64,000 nucleotides of DNA from Gemmatimonadota bacterium (GTDB lineage Bacteria; Gemmatimonadota; Gemmatimonadetes; Gemmatimonadales; Gemmatimonadaceae): positions 14,431 to 78,430 of the forward strand of contig QHVE01000020.1 in NCBI GenBank assembly GCA_003223455.1. Reading direction: 5' to 3'. The notes below the pieces were generated by a model. It was given only the letters and a program-made list of their open reading frames with translations. It was not told where the DNA came from and ran no database searches. The position numbers were made by a program, and so were the translations under genes. Positions 20,917-31,487 of the stretch are shown here, piece by piece (the first letter of the stretch is position 1; the number at the start of each line of letters is the position of its first letter).

Positions 20917-21854
20917 GCGTTCACCTCGGCGAGGAGTGCGTCGACCTCGGCGCCCGTACCGCAGCTGAGGACGGTGGCATCGGGGACGATCTTCTTGACG
21001 AGTCCCTTGAGCACCGTCCCTGGCCCCATCTCGACGAACAGCGCGCGGGGATGCCGCAGTGCGATCGACTCGATGGCGCGCGTCCACTGCACCGGTGAGG
21101 TCAACTGCTCGAGGAGGAGGCGGCGCGCAAGCGCAGCGTCGTTCACTGGTTGCGCGTTCACGTTCGCGTAGATCGGGAACCTCGCATCGGCGAGGTGCGC
21201 CAGGTCCAGCGCGCTCGAGAGGCCGGCGACGGCGAATTCCATCAGGGGCGAGTGAAACGCACCGCTGACGTTGAGCTTCTTGGCCTTGCCGCCGGCGAGC
21301 TTCACCAGCTCCATGGCGCGATCCACGCCCATCGACTCGCCGCTGATGACGATCTGGCCGGGACAGTTGTAGTTGGCCGGTACGACCACGCCGGCATCTT
21401 CCGACGCCTCGTGGCAGATATCTTCGATCGGCCTCGCCAACGTGCCGAGCACAGCCGCCATCGCACCCGGACGCTTCCTTCCCGCCTCGAGCATCAGCTC
21501 GCCACGGCGGCGGACGAGGCGCACCGCCTCGGCGAAGGGCAGCGCGTCCGAGGCGTGGTAGGCCGTGAATTCGCCCAGTGAGTGTCCGGCGGCGGCGACG
21601 ACCATCGCACCGATGGCATCGCGCACGGCGGCCCACGCGGCCGCGCCGTGTGTGAGCAGCGCCGGCTGCGCGTTGTGCGTCAGCGTCAGCTCGTCGGCCG
21701 GTCCCTCGAACGCGAGAAGCGAAAGGGGGACGCCGAGCGCCGCGTTCGCGGCCTCGAACACCTCACGCGCCGCGGGATAGCGCGCAGCGAGGTCTTTCCC
21801 CATCCCCGGTGCTTGAGAGCCCTGACCGGGAAAGAGCAGTACGACGTTCGGCAT
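20913..21854 (-). CDS. fabD: Malonyl-CoA:ACP transacylase
   Basis: The 313-residue acyltransferase starts [19 protein letters not shown]. The nucleophilic Ser92 lies in [14 protein letters not shown], the conserved Gln in GQGSQ, and the His in [11 protein letters not shown]. It loads malonyl groups onto ACP for FabH and FabF. It is separated from fabH by four bases and overlaps fabG by four. Confidence 0.98.
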   Translation of the reverse strand: MPNVVLLFPGQGSQAPGMGKDLAARYPAAREVFEAANAALGVPLSLLAFEGPADELTLTHNAQPALLTHGAAAWAAVRDAIGAMVVAAAGHSLGEFTAYHASDALPFAEAVRLVRRRGELMLEAGRKRPGAMAAVLGTLARPIEDICHEASEDAGVVVPANYNCPGQIVISGESMGVDRAMELVKLAGGKAKKLNVSGAFHSPLMEFAVAGLSSALDLAHLADARFPIYANVNAQPVNDAALARRLLLEQLTSPVQWTRAIESIALRHPRALFVEMGPGTVLKGLVKKIVPDATVLSCGTGAEVDALLAEVNA

Positions 21855-21858
21855 GACG

Positions 21859-22854
21859 CTAGAAGCGGATGACCATCGAGCCCCATGTGAAGCCGGCGCC
21901 GAAGGCGCAGAGCAGCGCCGTGCTCCCCGGCCTGAGACGACCGCGCTCGAATGCTTCGTCGATCGCGATCGGGATGGACGCGGACGACGTATTCCCGAAG
22001 CGGTCGACGTTCACGTAGACCTTGTCCATCGGAATGCCCGCGTGCTTCGCCGTCGCTTCGATGATGCGGTTGTTCGCCTGATGTGGTATCAGCACGTCGA
22101 TGTCGCTCCCGGTCAGCTTGGCCGCATCGAGCGCGCGATCGCACGCCTCGCTCATCTGACGCACGGCGTGCTTGAACACTTCGCGGCCGGCCATCTTCAC
22201 GTACGACGTGCGATCCTGAAGCACCGCGTCGCTGAACGGTACGGCGGCACCGCCGGCCGGCCGCCAGAGCAACTCGGCGAGCGTGCCGTCACTGCGCATG
22301 AAGGTGCTGAGGATCCCGCAGTGGGCGCCGTTCTGCGTACGCTTGAGCACCACGGCGCCCGCGCCGTCGCCGAACAGCACGCACGTCGAGCGGTCCTGCC
22401 AGTCAGTGATCGCGCTCATCTTCTCCGCGCCGACGACGAGCGCCGTCTCGATCGCACCCGAGTGCATCAATCCTTCGGCGACGGTCATCGCGTAGAGCCA
22501 TCCGGTGCACGCGGCCGATAGATCGAACGCGGCGGCGCGGGTGGCGCCGAGCTGCGCTTGCAGGTCGACGGCCGTCGCCGGCAGTAACCGATCGGGAGTG
22601 GCGGTACTCAGCACGATCGCATCGAGCTCTCCTGCGTGGACCCCGGCGCGCGCCATCGCCTGCTTCGCCGCCGTGACGGCCATGCTGCACGTGGTCTCCT
22701 CGGGCGCGGCGATGCGTCGCTCCACGATGCCGGTGCGCTCAAAGATCCATTCGTGCGATGTGTCGAGACCGAGCGCGGCGAAATCGTGATTCGTCATCAC
22801 TTTCGCCGGGATCCCGCGGCCGGTGCCGGCGACGTAGGCGACGGGTCGCTTCAT
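21859..22854 (-). CDS. fabH: Beta-ketoacyl-ACP synthase III
   Basis: The 331-residue condensing enzyme has the catalytic Cys116 in DLSAACTGWLYAM, the His in IPHQANNRII and the Asn in FGNTSSASIPIAI. WIFERTGIVERRI is the usual substrate-pocket block. It starts fatty acid synthesis by joining acetyl- or branched acyl-CoA to malonyl-ACP. The ATG overlaps the plsX stop by 4 bp. Starter-unit preference, and thus whether branched fatty acids are made, cannot be judged from sequence alone. Confidence 0.98.
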   Translation of the reverse strand: MKRPVAYVAGTGRGIPAKVMTNHDFAALGLDTSHEWIFERTGIVERRIAAPEETTCSMAVTAAKQAMARAGVHAGELDAIVLSTATPDRLLPATAVDLQAQLGATRAAAFDLSAACTGWLYAMTVAEGLMHSGAIETALVVGAEKMSAITDWQDRSTCVLFGDGAGAVVLKRTQNGAHCGILSTFMRSDGTLAELLWRPAGGAAVPFSDAVLQDRTSYVKMAGREVFKHAVRQMSEACDRALDAAKLTGSDIDVLIPHQANNRIIEATAKHAGIPMDKVYVNVDRFGNTSSASIPIAIDEAFERGRLRPGSTALLCAFGAGFTWGSMVIRF

Positions 22855-23870
22855 GCGGCGTTCTCGGAGGCGGCGGCGAGCCGCGCGCCGATCTGATCGT
22901 TCATGCCACTCACCACGGCCTGTGCCGCCACTTTCACGGCGTTCTTGATCGCTCGCGGCGACGACTTGCCGTGCGAGATGATGCTGACGCCCTTCACGCC
23001 GAGCAGCGGTGCGCCGCCGTACTCCGAGTAGTCGAGGTGCTTGAGGCCGGCCTGAAGCTGCTCGGCACTCACGCCGGCGCTGCGCAGCGTTCCGATCATG
23101 AGCGGCGCGATTGCCTCGTAGAATTTCAGCACGACGTTGCCGACGAAGCCGTCGCAGATGACGACGTCGACTGCCTCGCGCTCGGTGCCGCCGGTGGGGA
23201 GATCGCGTCCCTCGACGTTGCCGATGAAGTTGAGCCCCGACGACTGGAGCAGATGGTGCGCCTCCTTGGTCACCGCGTTGCCCTTCTCCGGCTCCTCACC
23301 GATGCTCAGGAGGCCGACCGCAGGGTTGGGCCGGCCGAGCACGCATTCGACGTAGGTGGCACCGAGACGAGCGAACTGCACCAGCTCCTCGGCGCTGCAG
23401 TCGACGTTGGCGCCGGAGTCGAGCACGGCGACCGGCTTCCGCGCCGAGGGGAAGAGCGTGACGATGGCGGGCCGCTCGAGACCCGCGTGCATCCGCAGAA
23501 TCACCATCGACGCCACCATCTGCGCGCCGGTGCTGCCCGCGGAGACGAAGGCATCGGAGCGCCCTTCGGCCTGCAACCGCAGTCCGACGGCCATCGAGCT
23601 GTTCGGTTTGCCCCGCACCACGGCGCTCGGTTTGTCCGTCATCTCGATGACGTCCGGCGCTTCGACGATCGTGAGGCGATCGCGCTGCGCGGCGTGCGTC
23701 GTCAGCTCACCCTCGAGGAGGGTGCGCAGCTGCGCTTCCACCACGGAGGTGCTGCCGACGAGCTGAATACAATGCGCGGGATCGAGCTCGGCGAGCGCGA
23801 GAAGGGCGCCGGCTACGGTCGCCTGGGGCGCGAAGTCGCCCCCCATGGCGTCCAACGCGATCCGCGCCAA
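22851..23870 (-). CDS. plsX: Phosphate acyltransferase PlsX
   Basis: The 339-residue protein opens ARIALDAMGGDFAPQATVAG and contains FVSAGSTGAQMVAS, VLDSGANVDCSAEELVQFA and CDGFVGNVVLKFYEA, all PlsX blocks. It makes acyl-phosphate from acyl-ACP for PlsY, the start of phospholipid synthesis. It lies two bases after rpmF and overlaps fabH, as in many bacteria. Confidence 0.97.
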   Translation of the reverse strand: MARIALDAMGGDFAPQATVAGALLALAELDPAHCIQLVGSTSVVEAQLRTLLEGELTTHAAQRDRLTIVEAPDVIEMTDKPSAVVRGKPNSSMAVGLRLQAEGRSDAFVSAGSTGAQMVASMVILRMHAGLERPAIVTLFPSARKPVAVLDSGANVDCSAEELVQFARLGATYVECVLGRPNPAVGLLSIGEEPEKGNAVTKEAHHLLQSSGLNFIGNVEGRDLPTGGTEREAVDVVICDGFVGNVVLKFYEAIAPLMIGTLRSAGVSAEQLQAGLKHLDYSEYGGAPLLGVKGVSIISHGKSSPRAIKNAVKVAAQAVVSGMNDQIGARLAAASENAA

Positions 23871-23872
23871 GG

Positions 23873-24055
23873 TCAGGCTTCCCTGGCGGCTACTCGCTGC
23901 TCACCGGCGTAGTAGCCGCATTCGGCGCACACGTGGTGCGGCCGCTTCATCGCCTGGCAACGCGGGCATTTCTGGATCGCGATGGCGGGCGCAGTCTTGT
24001 GCGTGTTGCGCGCGCGCTTCTTTCTCTTCGAGGTTCTGCGCTTCGGGACGGCCAT
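23873..24055 (-). CDS. rpmF: 50S ribosomal protein L32, zinc-ribbon form
   Basis: The 60-residue basic protein starts MAVPKRRTSKRKKRARNTHK and keeps all four zinc cysteines (Cys30, Cys33, Cys43, Cys46 in CPRC and CAEC). It is therefore the C-plus form and not the zinc-free paralogue made under zinc limitation. I chose the ATG at 24055 from the family N-terminus; the upstream in-frame sequence is not conserved. It sits between yceD and plsX, the usual arrangement. Confidence 0.97.
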   Translation of the reverse strand: MAVPKRRTSKRKKRARNTHKTAPAIAIQKCPRCQAMKRPHHVCAECGYYAGEQRVAAREA

Positions 24056-24095
24056 GGGTCGGAACGAAAACGGAAAAGGATTGGGAGCGGACGAT

Positions 24096-24617
24096 TCAGC
24101 GCCGCTCGTCGCGTAGCTTCCGCAGCCCCTCCCAGCGGGGATCCGCCGAGGTGGGAGTGCAGTCGCAGGGACCGAGGTTGAGCTCGGCCCCACACGTCGG
24201 GCACAGACCCTGACAATCGTCCCGGCACAACGCGTAGCCAGGAACGTTCAACAGCCACTGCTCGCGAAGCGCGGGACGGAGATCGAGCTCCGTCGCGCGA
24301 TCGTCGATCAGGTAGACATCGGGATCGTCCACGACGCCCTCGGTCCCCGCTTCCGCGAAGATCAGATGGGCCTCTTCGGACACGTGGGCCGAGGCGTCGC
24401 CCAGACAGCGGCGGCACTCCATTGCCACGTCTCCCTCGATCGAGCCGTGCCAGTAGAACTGACCCAGCCCGGCCGCAGACAACCGCCCCTTGACGCGGAG
24501 CGGCGACGACGGCTTCGGGTCTCCCTCCGCCCACACCGGATCGTCGGGCGACAGAGTGTCGTCGACGGCCACGGCACGCTCCGCCAGAGAGCGAATGTCA
24601 AAGGACAGCATAGCCAT
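24096..24617 (-). CDS. yceD: YceD family (DUF177) protein
   Basis: The 173-residue protein matches DUF177: ECRRCLGDASAHV in the middle and a cysteine-rich tail (LCRDDCQGLCPTCGAELN, then PRWEGLRKL). In E. coli the family member is tied to 23S rRNA maturation, and the gene precedes rpmF in most bacteria, as here. Two starts are possible: ATG at 24617 (MAMLSF) and ATG at 24611 (MLSF). A promoter-like -10 box ends only two bases before the first ATG, which favours the second start on a leaderless transcript. Confidence 0.9.
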   Translation of the reverse strand: MAMLSFDIRSLAERAVAVDDTLSPDDPVWAEGDPKPSSPLRVKGRLSAAGLGQFYWHGSIEGDVAMECRRCLGDASAHVSEEAHLIFAEAGTEGVVDDPDVYLIDDRATELDLRPALREQWLLNVPGYALCRDDCQGLCPTCGAELNLGPCDCTPTSADPRWEGLRKLRDERR

Positions 24618-24619
24618 GA

Positions 24620-24648
24620 AAACTACTTGTCACCGTTGCACTTATCAA
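24620..24648 (-). promoter_or_regulatory. Candidate promoter of the yceD-rpmF-plsX-fab operon, possibly leaderless
   Basis: On the minus strand TTGATA (24648-24643, 5 of 6 matches to the -35 consensus) is followed after 17 bp by TAGTTT (24625-24620). A start point about seven bases downstream falls at roughly 24613, inside the first possible ATG codon and next to the second ATG at 24611. This suggests transcription beginning at or beside the start codon. The upstream 24649-24698 stretch between ndk and this site shows nothing else I recognise. Confidence 0.45.
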
Positions 24649-24698
24649 GTCACGACGGTGGTGTGTTCGCCGAGCGCCGCAGGGCCCGAATCAGCCGC

Positions 24699-25124
24699 TC
24701 AGCCCCAGAGCAACTCCGTCTCGGCGAAGAAGAAACGGGCCTCGCGCTGAGCGTTCTCGTCCGAGTCCGACGCGTGGATCGCGTTCCGCCCTTTCGACTC
24801 CGCGTACAGCTTGCGCACGGTGCCCGCCGCAGCCTCAGCCGGGTCCGTGGCGCCGATTGCGTCGCGCAGCGCCGACACGGCACTGGCCTTCTCGAGCACC
24901 ATCGGCATGCACGGTCCGGAAGTCATGAACTGCACCAGCTCGGCATAGAAGGGCCGCTCGCGATGAATGGCGTAGAACTCCCCGGCCTGCGCCTTCGTCA
25001 ACTGCATGACGCGCGCGGCCTTGATGGTGAAGCCCTTCTCCTCCAGCAGGGCGACGATCTTTCCCGCCTTGCCGGCGCCGAACGCGTCGGGCTTGATGAT
25101 CGTGAGCGTGGTGTTGCCAGCCAT
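24699..25124 (-). CDS. ndk: Nucleoside diphosphate kinase
   Basis: The 141-residue enzyme has the catalytic His117 in [16 protein letters not shown] and the N-terminal [18 protein letters not shown]. It balances NTP pools by gamma-phosphate exchange. The ATG at 25124 has GAGGAA five bases upstream. A small GC hairpin separates it from the EIIA-CBS gene. The ndk-near-sucCD arrangement is common in bacteria. Confidence 0.97.
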   Translation of the reverse strand: MAGNTTLTIIKPDAFGAGKAGKIVALLEEKGFTIKAARVMQLTKAQAGEFYAIHRERPFYAELVQFMTSGPCMPMVLEKASAVSALRDAIGATDPAEAAAGTVRKLYAESKGRNAIHASDSDENAQREARFFFAETELLWG

Positions 25125-25144
25125 GTATTCCTCGTTGGGGTGCG

Positions 25145-25159
25145 CCGGGCGTCGCCCGG
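25145..25159 (-). other. Intercistronic GC hairpin between the EIIA-CBS gene and ndk
   Basis: CCGGGC/GCCCGG with a 3-base loop lies immediately after the stop codon of the EIIA-CBS gene and 20 bases before the ndk start. There is no T-run, so it is more likely an mRNA processing or stability element, or a weak attenuator, than a full terminator. Confidence 0.35.
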
Positions 25160-26047
25160 TCAGTTGCCGATCAACTTGCGAACGATGTCCCCGCGGGTGA
25201 GGAAGCCGACCAGTTGGCCCTCGCGGACCACGGGGACGCGATCGACGTCCTTGTTGCTCATGAGCGATGCGACTTCGGCGATGGGCTGCTCCGGTGCGAC
25301 GCACATCACCTGCCGGGACATGACGTCGCGTACGGTGCGCGGGGCGGACAATGGAGAGAGGGCCGATCGCGCGTCGACGCCGGAGAAGACCTGTGTCGCC
25401 AGCAGGTGACGGATGACCTCCCGCTCGCTGACCATCCCCACGACGCGCTGCTGTTCGTCGATCACCGGCAGGGCGCCGAGACCAGCGCGGACCATGTCGC
25501 GGGCCGCCTCCTTGAGCGGTGTCTCGGCGAGAACCGTCCGCGGATGATCGGTCATGACGTCACGGACGGTGAGTTGCTCCGGCAGGTGGTAGCTGGCAAA
25601 CGCATCCAGCGCGACGAGCTCCTCAGAACTGCGCGCGGCGTGCACGGCCTCCAGCACCTCGCGTTCCCGGAGGAGGCGCGCGAAGCCGGCGACGATCTGC
25701 AGATAGCGGGCGGCCTGCCGGGGCGGCGTGACAACAAGCAGCACGACACGCGCGCACTGCTCATTCTCTCCCGGTAGCTGCTGGCAGATCGGCCTGGGAG
25801 CCACGCCGATGGCGACCAAAAGCTGACCCGCGCCGTCCGAGCGGTAATGCAGCAGGAACGCGCGTCCGCTCATCGCGACGACGTCCTCCGGCCGCCCCTC
25901 GCCCGCGCGACGCCGGAGCTTGTACGCGTCCAGTACCTCGCGCGCGTCGAGGAGTCGCGCGAGAAGCTGGGCGCCCGCCTCGTCGAGCGTGCGCGACTCG
26001 AGCGGGATGATCACCCGCTCGGGGGCAAGGAACTCTCGCAGCTTCAT
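25160..26047 (-). CDS. PTS EIIA (type 2)-like domain fused to a CBS pair
   Basis: The 295-residue protein starts like PtsN/FruA-type EIIA ([24 protein letters not shown]). His67 in [10 protein letters not shown] aligns with the phosphorylatable His of the G.A.PHAR motif in EIIA domains. The block [10 protein letters not shown] and the helix [21 protein letters not shown] also fit. Two CBS motifs follow: [21 protein letters not shown] at about residue 158 and [21 protein letters not shown] at about residue 232. EIIA domains pass phosphate or regulate transport and metabolism; CBS pairs bind adenylates. The fusion suggests a cytoplasmic sensor of energy state. No sugar permease is nearby, and the gene follows sucCD by 19 bases. 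The target is unknown. Confidence 0.8.
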   Translation of the reverse strand: MKLREFLAPERVIIPLESRTLDEAGAQLLARLLDAREVLDAYKLRRRAGEGRPEDVVAMSGRAFLLHYRSDGAGQLLVAIGVAPRPICQQLPGENEQCARVVLLVVTPPRQAARYLQIVAGFARLLREREVLEAVHAARSSEELVALDAFASYHLPEQLTVRDVMTDHPRTVLAETPLKEAARDMVRAGLGALPVIDEQQRVVGMVSEREVIRHLLATQVFSGVDARSALSPLSAPRTVRDVMSRQVMCVAPEQPIAEVASLMSNKDVDRVPVVREGQLVGFLTRGDIVRKLIGN

Positions 26048-26066
26048 GTCGCGGGCGTGCCCAGCT

Positions 26067-26918
26067 TCACATCCGAGCCTTCAGCAGCTCGACGAAGTCG
26101 ATCGGACGCTTCGCCACACCCATTCCGGCCGACTTGAAAGCGTCGATCTTCTCGGCCGCCGTTCCGGACGACCCCGAGATGATCGCACCCGCGTGGCCCA
26201 TGCGCCGTCCCGGCGGCGCTGTCTGTCCGGCGATGAAGCCAACGACCGGCTTCTTCATGTGTCGCCGCTTCCTGCTCGTCGGTGCCGCCGATCTCGCCCA
26301 TCATCGCCACGGCCGTCGTGTTCGGATCGGCCTCGAATGCCGCGAGGCAGTCGATGAAGTTGGTGCCGTTGATCGGATCGCCGCCGATGCCGACGCAGGT
26401 GCTCTGGCCCATGCCGGCGCGCGTCAACTGGTAGACCACCTCGTAGGTGAGCGTGCCGGAGCGGCTGACGACACCGATGTTGCCGGGCGTGCAGATGTTG
26501 CCCGGGATGATTCCCACCTTGCTCTGGCCCGGCGTGATGAGCCCCGGACAGTTCGGACCCAGGAGACGCGCGCCTTTCTCCTTCACGAACGGGTACACGC
26601 GCGTCATGTCGAGCACCGGCACGCCTTCCGTGATGGCGACGATGAACTCGATGCCCGCGTCCGCCGCCTCCATGATCGCGTCGGCGGCGTACATCGGTGG
26701 CACGTAGACGACCGACGTGTTGGCCCCCGTCGCGCTCACCGCCTCATGAACCGTGTTGAACACCGGCACGGTGTTCTCGAACTTCTGGCCACCCTTGCCG
26801 GGCGTCACGCCGCCCACCACGCGCGTGCCGTACTCGATCATCTGCTTCGTGTGGAAGCCGCCGTCGCGTCCGGTGATCCCCTGCACGATCAGCGTCGTCG
26901 AGCGATCGATGAAGATGC

Positions 26919-26922
<4 letters not shown>
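26067..26922 (-). pseudogene. sucD: Succinyl-CoA synthetase alpha subunit, frameshifted by a small deletion
   Basis: The N-terminal part (26922 to about 26270) is normal: [33 protein letters not shown] and [13 protein letters not shown]. After [12 protein letters not shown] the frame is lost. It resumes in another frame with [30 protein letters not shown] (which holds the active phosphohistidine) and ends at 26067. Compared with E. coli (AAAYIKEHVTKP) about five residues are missing at the break, so roughly 14 bases are absent near 26258-26268. The protein would lose its active-site His as read. It is either a real mutation in a central enzyme or, more likely, an assembly error. It overlaps sucC by 4 bp. 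Confidence 0.9.
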
Positions 26923-28060
<1,138 letters not shown>

Positions 28061-28064
<4 letters not shown>

Positions 28065-29023
28065 GCCGTCTCCGCTGTGATGGTCGTTCCTGCCTCGCCT
28101 CGCACCGCGGCCTGGCCGCGATCGAGTATCGTGATGACCGCGCGCCCACCGGTGCGGCGCGCGAAGTCGAGTGCGGCGCGAACCTTCGGCGCCATGCTGC
28201 CCTCGCCGAACGCGCCGGCGCGGTCCATCGCTTCCGCCTCGGCGACCGTGAGCCGACGCAGCGGACGCTGCTGCGGCGTGCCCCAGTCGGCGTAGACCGC
28301 ATCCACGTCGGTGAGAATCAGCAGCAGACGTGCACCGAGATCCCGCGCCAGCACCGCCGCGGCCAGATCCTTATCGATCACCGCGTCGATCCCTTCCCAG
28401 CCCTTCACCGGATCGTCGTAGATCGGCGCCCCACCGCCACCGCAGCAGATGACGAGCGTTCCGCGTTCGACGAGCCGCCTGATCACCTTCAACTCATGGA
28501 TCGCCTGGGGCACCGGACTGCCGACCACGCGCCGCGCATTTCCCCTGCCGTCCAGCTTCACTTCGTGCCCTTCCCGACGCAGCTCCTCGGCGCGCTCCGC
28601 AGAGAGCGGCTGTCCGATGAATTTCGTCGGCTCCTTCAGCGCGGGGTCGTCGGCACGCACCTGCACCTGCGTGATGAGCGTGACGACCTCGCGCGTCGAT
28701 CCCGCACGCCGCAGGGCGTTCTCGATCGACTGCTGGATCATGTAGCCGATCCAGCCCGCCGTCGCCGCGACGAGCACCCCGAGCGGAAGCGGGCTCGCCT
28801 CGGCACGAGCGACCTCGTTGCGCACGAGCTCGTCGCCCACCTGGGGGCCGTTGCCGTGCACGACGCAGACGTTCCAGCCGTGCATGGCGAGATCCACGAT
28901 CGGGCCGAGGCTCTCGCGCGTATGGCGGAACTGGTCGTAGATCGTGCTCCTCTCACCCGCCGGCGCGAGCGCATTCCCACCCAGGGCAATCACGGCGGTC
29001 GGTGCATCGGGGGGCGGCGTCAT
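28061..29023 (-). CDS. arcC: Carbamate kinase
   Basis: The 320-residue amino-acid-kinase-fold enzyme has AVIALGGNALAPAGE, VVHGNGPQVGDEL, the carbamate kinase blocks GWIGYMIQQSIENALR and VVGSPVPQAIHELKVIRRLVE, ICCGGGGAPIYDD and GSMAPKVRAALDFARRTG. It makes ATP from carbamoyl phosphate and ADP. No arginine deiminase, ornithine or oxamate carbamoyltransferase gene is near, so the source of carbamoyl phosphate is unclear. Instead it overlaps sucC by 4 bp, suggesting co-expression of two substrate-level ATP producers. Confidence 0.95.
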
Positions 29024-29069
29024 GGAGTCAGCCGAGGCAAGCTAGACCGGGCTCGTTAGCGAAGCAAGC

Positions 29070-31486
29070 TCACGGCGACGGCGCGCGGAGCGCAGCGCCG
29101 AGGGCTTCGAACGCGCGTCCGAATGCAGCCCAATCTCCACGTCGCAATGCGTCGCGCATCTGGGTGTACAGCGCCGCCGCGCGCGAGTGCGGGTCGGCGG
29201 GCGGCGCGCCGCCGGTGCCCGGAACGGTCGCGGCGAGACCCAGCGCGGCGGCGAGCGTGGGTCCGGTGCGCACGCTGTCTCCGACGAGCGCGACGACACG
29301 CGCGAGCGTCGGCGCCGCGCCGGCCCGCCAGCGGAAGGCGGCCTGCAAGTACGTCGGTCTTCCCGCGACCGGCAGCACGCGAACGGGGGCGCGCACGAGA
29401 GCAGCATCAGCCGCCGTCGTGTCGGCGACGCGGAGGCGCTCCACCGTGCCGTCCCAGCGCAGACTGTCCCGCGCGAGGGGAATCCATACGGTCTCGCGCG
29501 ACGGGCCGCCGACGGCGGCGACGAGACCGCGCACGCGATTCTGTTGATCGAGCAGCGTCCACAGAGCAGCGAGCCCGACTCCCGGAATGAGCGCGCGCAC
29601 CGGCTCACGGATGATCGACGAGTCCGCGGCGTCGAGCGTCGCGAGGTGGCGTAGCTCGAGGCTGTCGCCCCGAAAGCCGGCCTCGGCGAAGGCGATGGCC
29701 TGCGCCTGGGCACCGTCGAGGGCACGAACAAGGCGGGAAACCGCGCTGCCCACGTGGCCGTGATCGGCTCCGGCGCACTGGCGAGCACAAGGCGCACGCG
29801 ACCGCTCGTGGCATGCAGGAGCGCCGTTGCGGCGTGCTGAAAGTAGCCGCGCTGCGCACCAAGGAAATGGAACCGCTGCGCGAGGGGATAATCGTCCGAC
29901 GCGACGTAGAGCTCGAGGGCCCAGTACAACGAGTCGTCGGCAACGACGGGAAGGATCTCCGTGCCCTGCACGAAGAACGGCGCGAGCGCGTCGACCCTTT
30001 CGCGCACGTCGCGGTGCTCGAGGATGGTCGGCCGATCGAGCGGCAGATCGCCGAACAGGAGACGGAAGTTCTGGAGCGACCACGCGTGCGCGAGACGCGA
30101 GCGCGTGCTCACCATCTCCACCCCGGCGAGTTGCTGCAAGGAGTCGGAGCGGAGCGAGTAGGCCGGTGCCGAATCGAACACGGCCGGCTCGGGGATCACC
30201 GTCTCGTCACCGAAACGCCCGGACGGTGGCGTACGGACGGGCTGTCCACGCTCGTCGGCGGCCGACGCGTCGAACCGGCCGAGGTTCCAGAACTCGCGTC
30301 CGTCGCTGACGGCGTCCTCGCCACGCTCGACGAGCAGGGCGCTGAGCCCCGAAGGCGCGGGAGCCCAGCCGGCCCCGGTGCCGACCACGGAGACGTGACG
30401 CTCGCGCTCGGCGAACCGGCGAAGCGTGCTCGCGTCCCAGACAGTGACGCGTCCGTTCACGTCGGTCATCGTCCGGAAACCAACGCCGAGCGATTCGGCG
30501 CGCATCCGCTCGACGACGCCGTAGCCTCGTCGGGTGTAGCTCAGCCGGGTCGCCTGATAGGGGCGCTCCTGCTTCGCGGTCGCATCGGGGTCGGGATCGA
30601 CCGACCGGCGCGCCACCAGCGGCGCGACCGTGCGCGCGACGAGCGACAGCAGCAGCACCGCGCTCACGGAGAAGAAGGCGAGACGCATCTGGCCGTTCCA
30701 TCCCGCCCACAGCACGATCACCGCGGCGCACAGCGTGACGAGCGCGAGCACGAGCGTCGCCGGCACGGTCACGCGCTGATCGACCGACGTGAACGTGCCA
30801 CCGACGCCGCTTCCCTCGACGAGCAGGCGATACATCCCCAGCCGATAGCTCCACGCGAGGCCGAGCAGCAGCATCCCGCCGAGCATCGTGAAATGGCGAC
30901 GCACGTACGCCGAGACGTAGAGCGCGCCGCGCGTCCACCGAAGGCTGGGCGTGAGGGCGTAGAGGAGAATCACGACGCCGATCACGACGAGGAGCAGTAT
31001 CATCGCCCAGTAGTACAGCGCCGTCTCGAACGGCAGCCAGTAGACGAAGAATCCGAGATCCGCGCCGAAGTACGGTTCTGTCTCCTGGAACGGACGTCCG
31101 ATGCGCGCGAGGAGCGCGACGGACCACAGGTCGCCCGGCAACGCGAGCGCGACACCGAGTGCGACGGCGAGCGCCGCCGTGACGAGGAGGAGATAGCGGC
31201 CCGGGACCTCCTCGCCGATCTCGATGTTCGCGATGCGCCGCGGCAATACGAGCGATACGACCGACTGGCGCACGGCGTACAGGTTGACGAAGGCGAACGC
31301 GCTCGCCACGAGGAAGGAGACCGTGCGCAGCGCCATGCCGTTCACGAACCGCGCGCGCCAGACGTCGCTCGCGCCGAGCGCGGCGTACCACAGCGAGTCC
31401 GTGTACTGCTCGCTCGCCCACCGCCCGAGCGAGAGGACGAGCGCCGCGGCGACCAGCGTGCCGATGACGACTCGTCGCTTCGTCAC
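29070..31486 (-). pseudogene. UPF0182 family membrane protein, frameshifted near its C-terminal third
   Basis: The first frame from GTG 31486 gives seven or so membrane helices (for example IGTLVAAALVLSLGRWASEQ, ALAVALGVALALPG, MILLLVVIGVVILLYAL) and a long extracytoplasmic part with the UPF0182 pattern (RLAHAWSLQNFRLLFGDL, RVDALAPFFVQGTEILPVV, DDYPLAQRFHFLGAQRGYF). After EPITATWAARFPALF the frame is lost near 29700-29745. It continues in another frame with RALDGAQAQAIAFAEAGFRG, ending ALRRGDWAAFGRAFEALGAAL at 29070, the usual family ending. A single missing base would join them. The function is unknown; it is a large integral membrane protein. The break may be an assembly error. Confidence 0.85.
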
Positions 31487-31487
31487 G

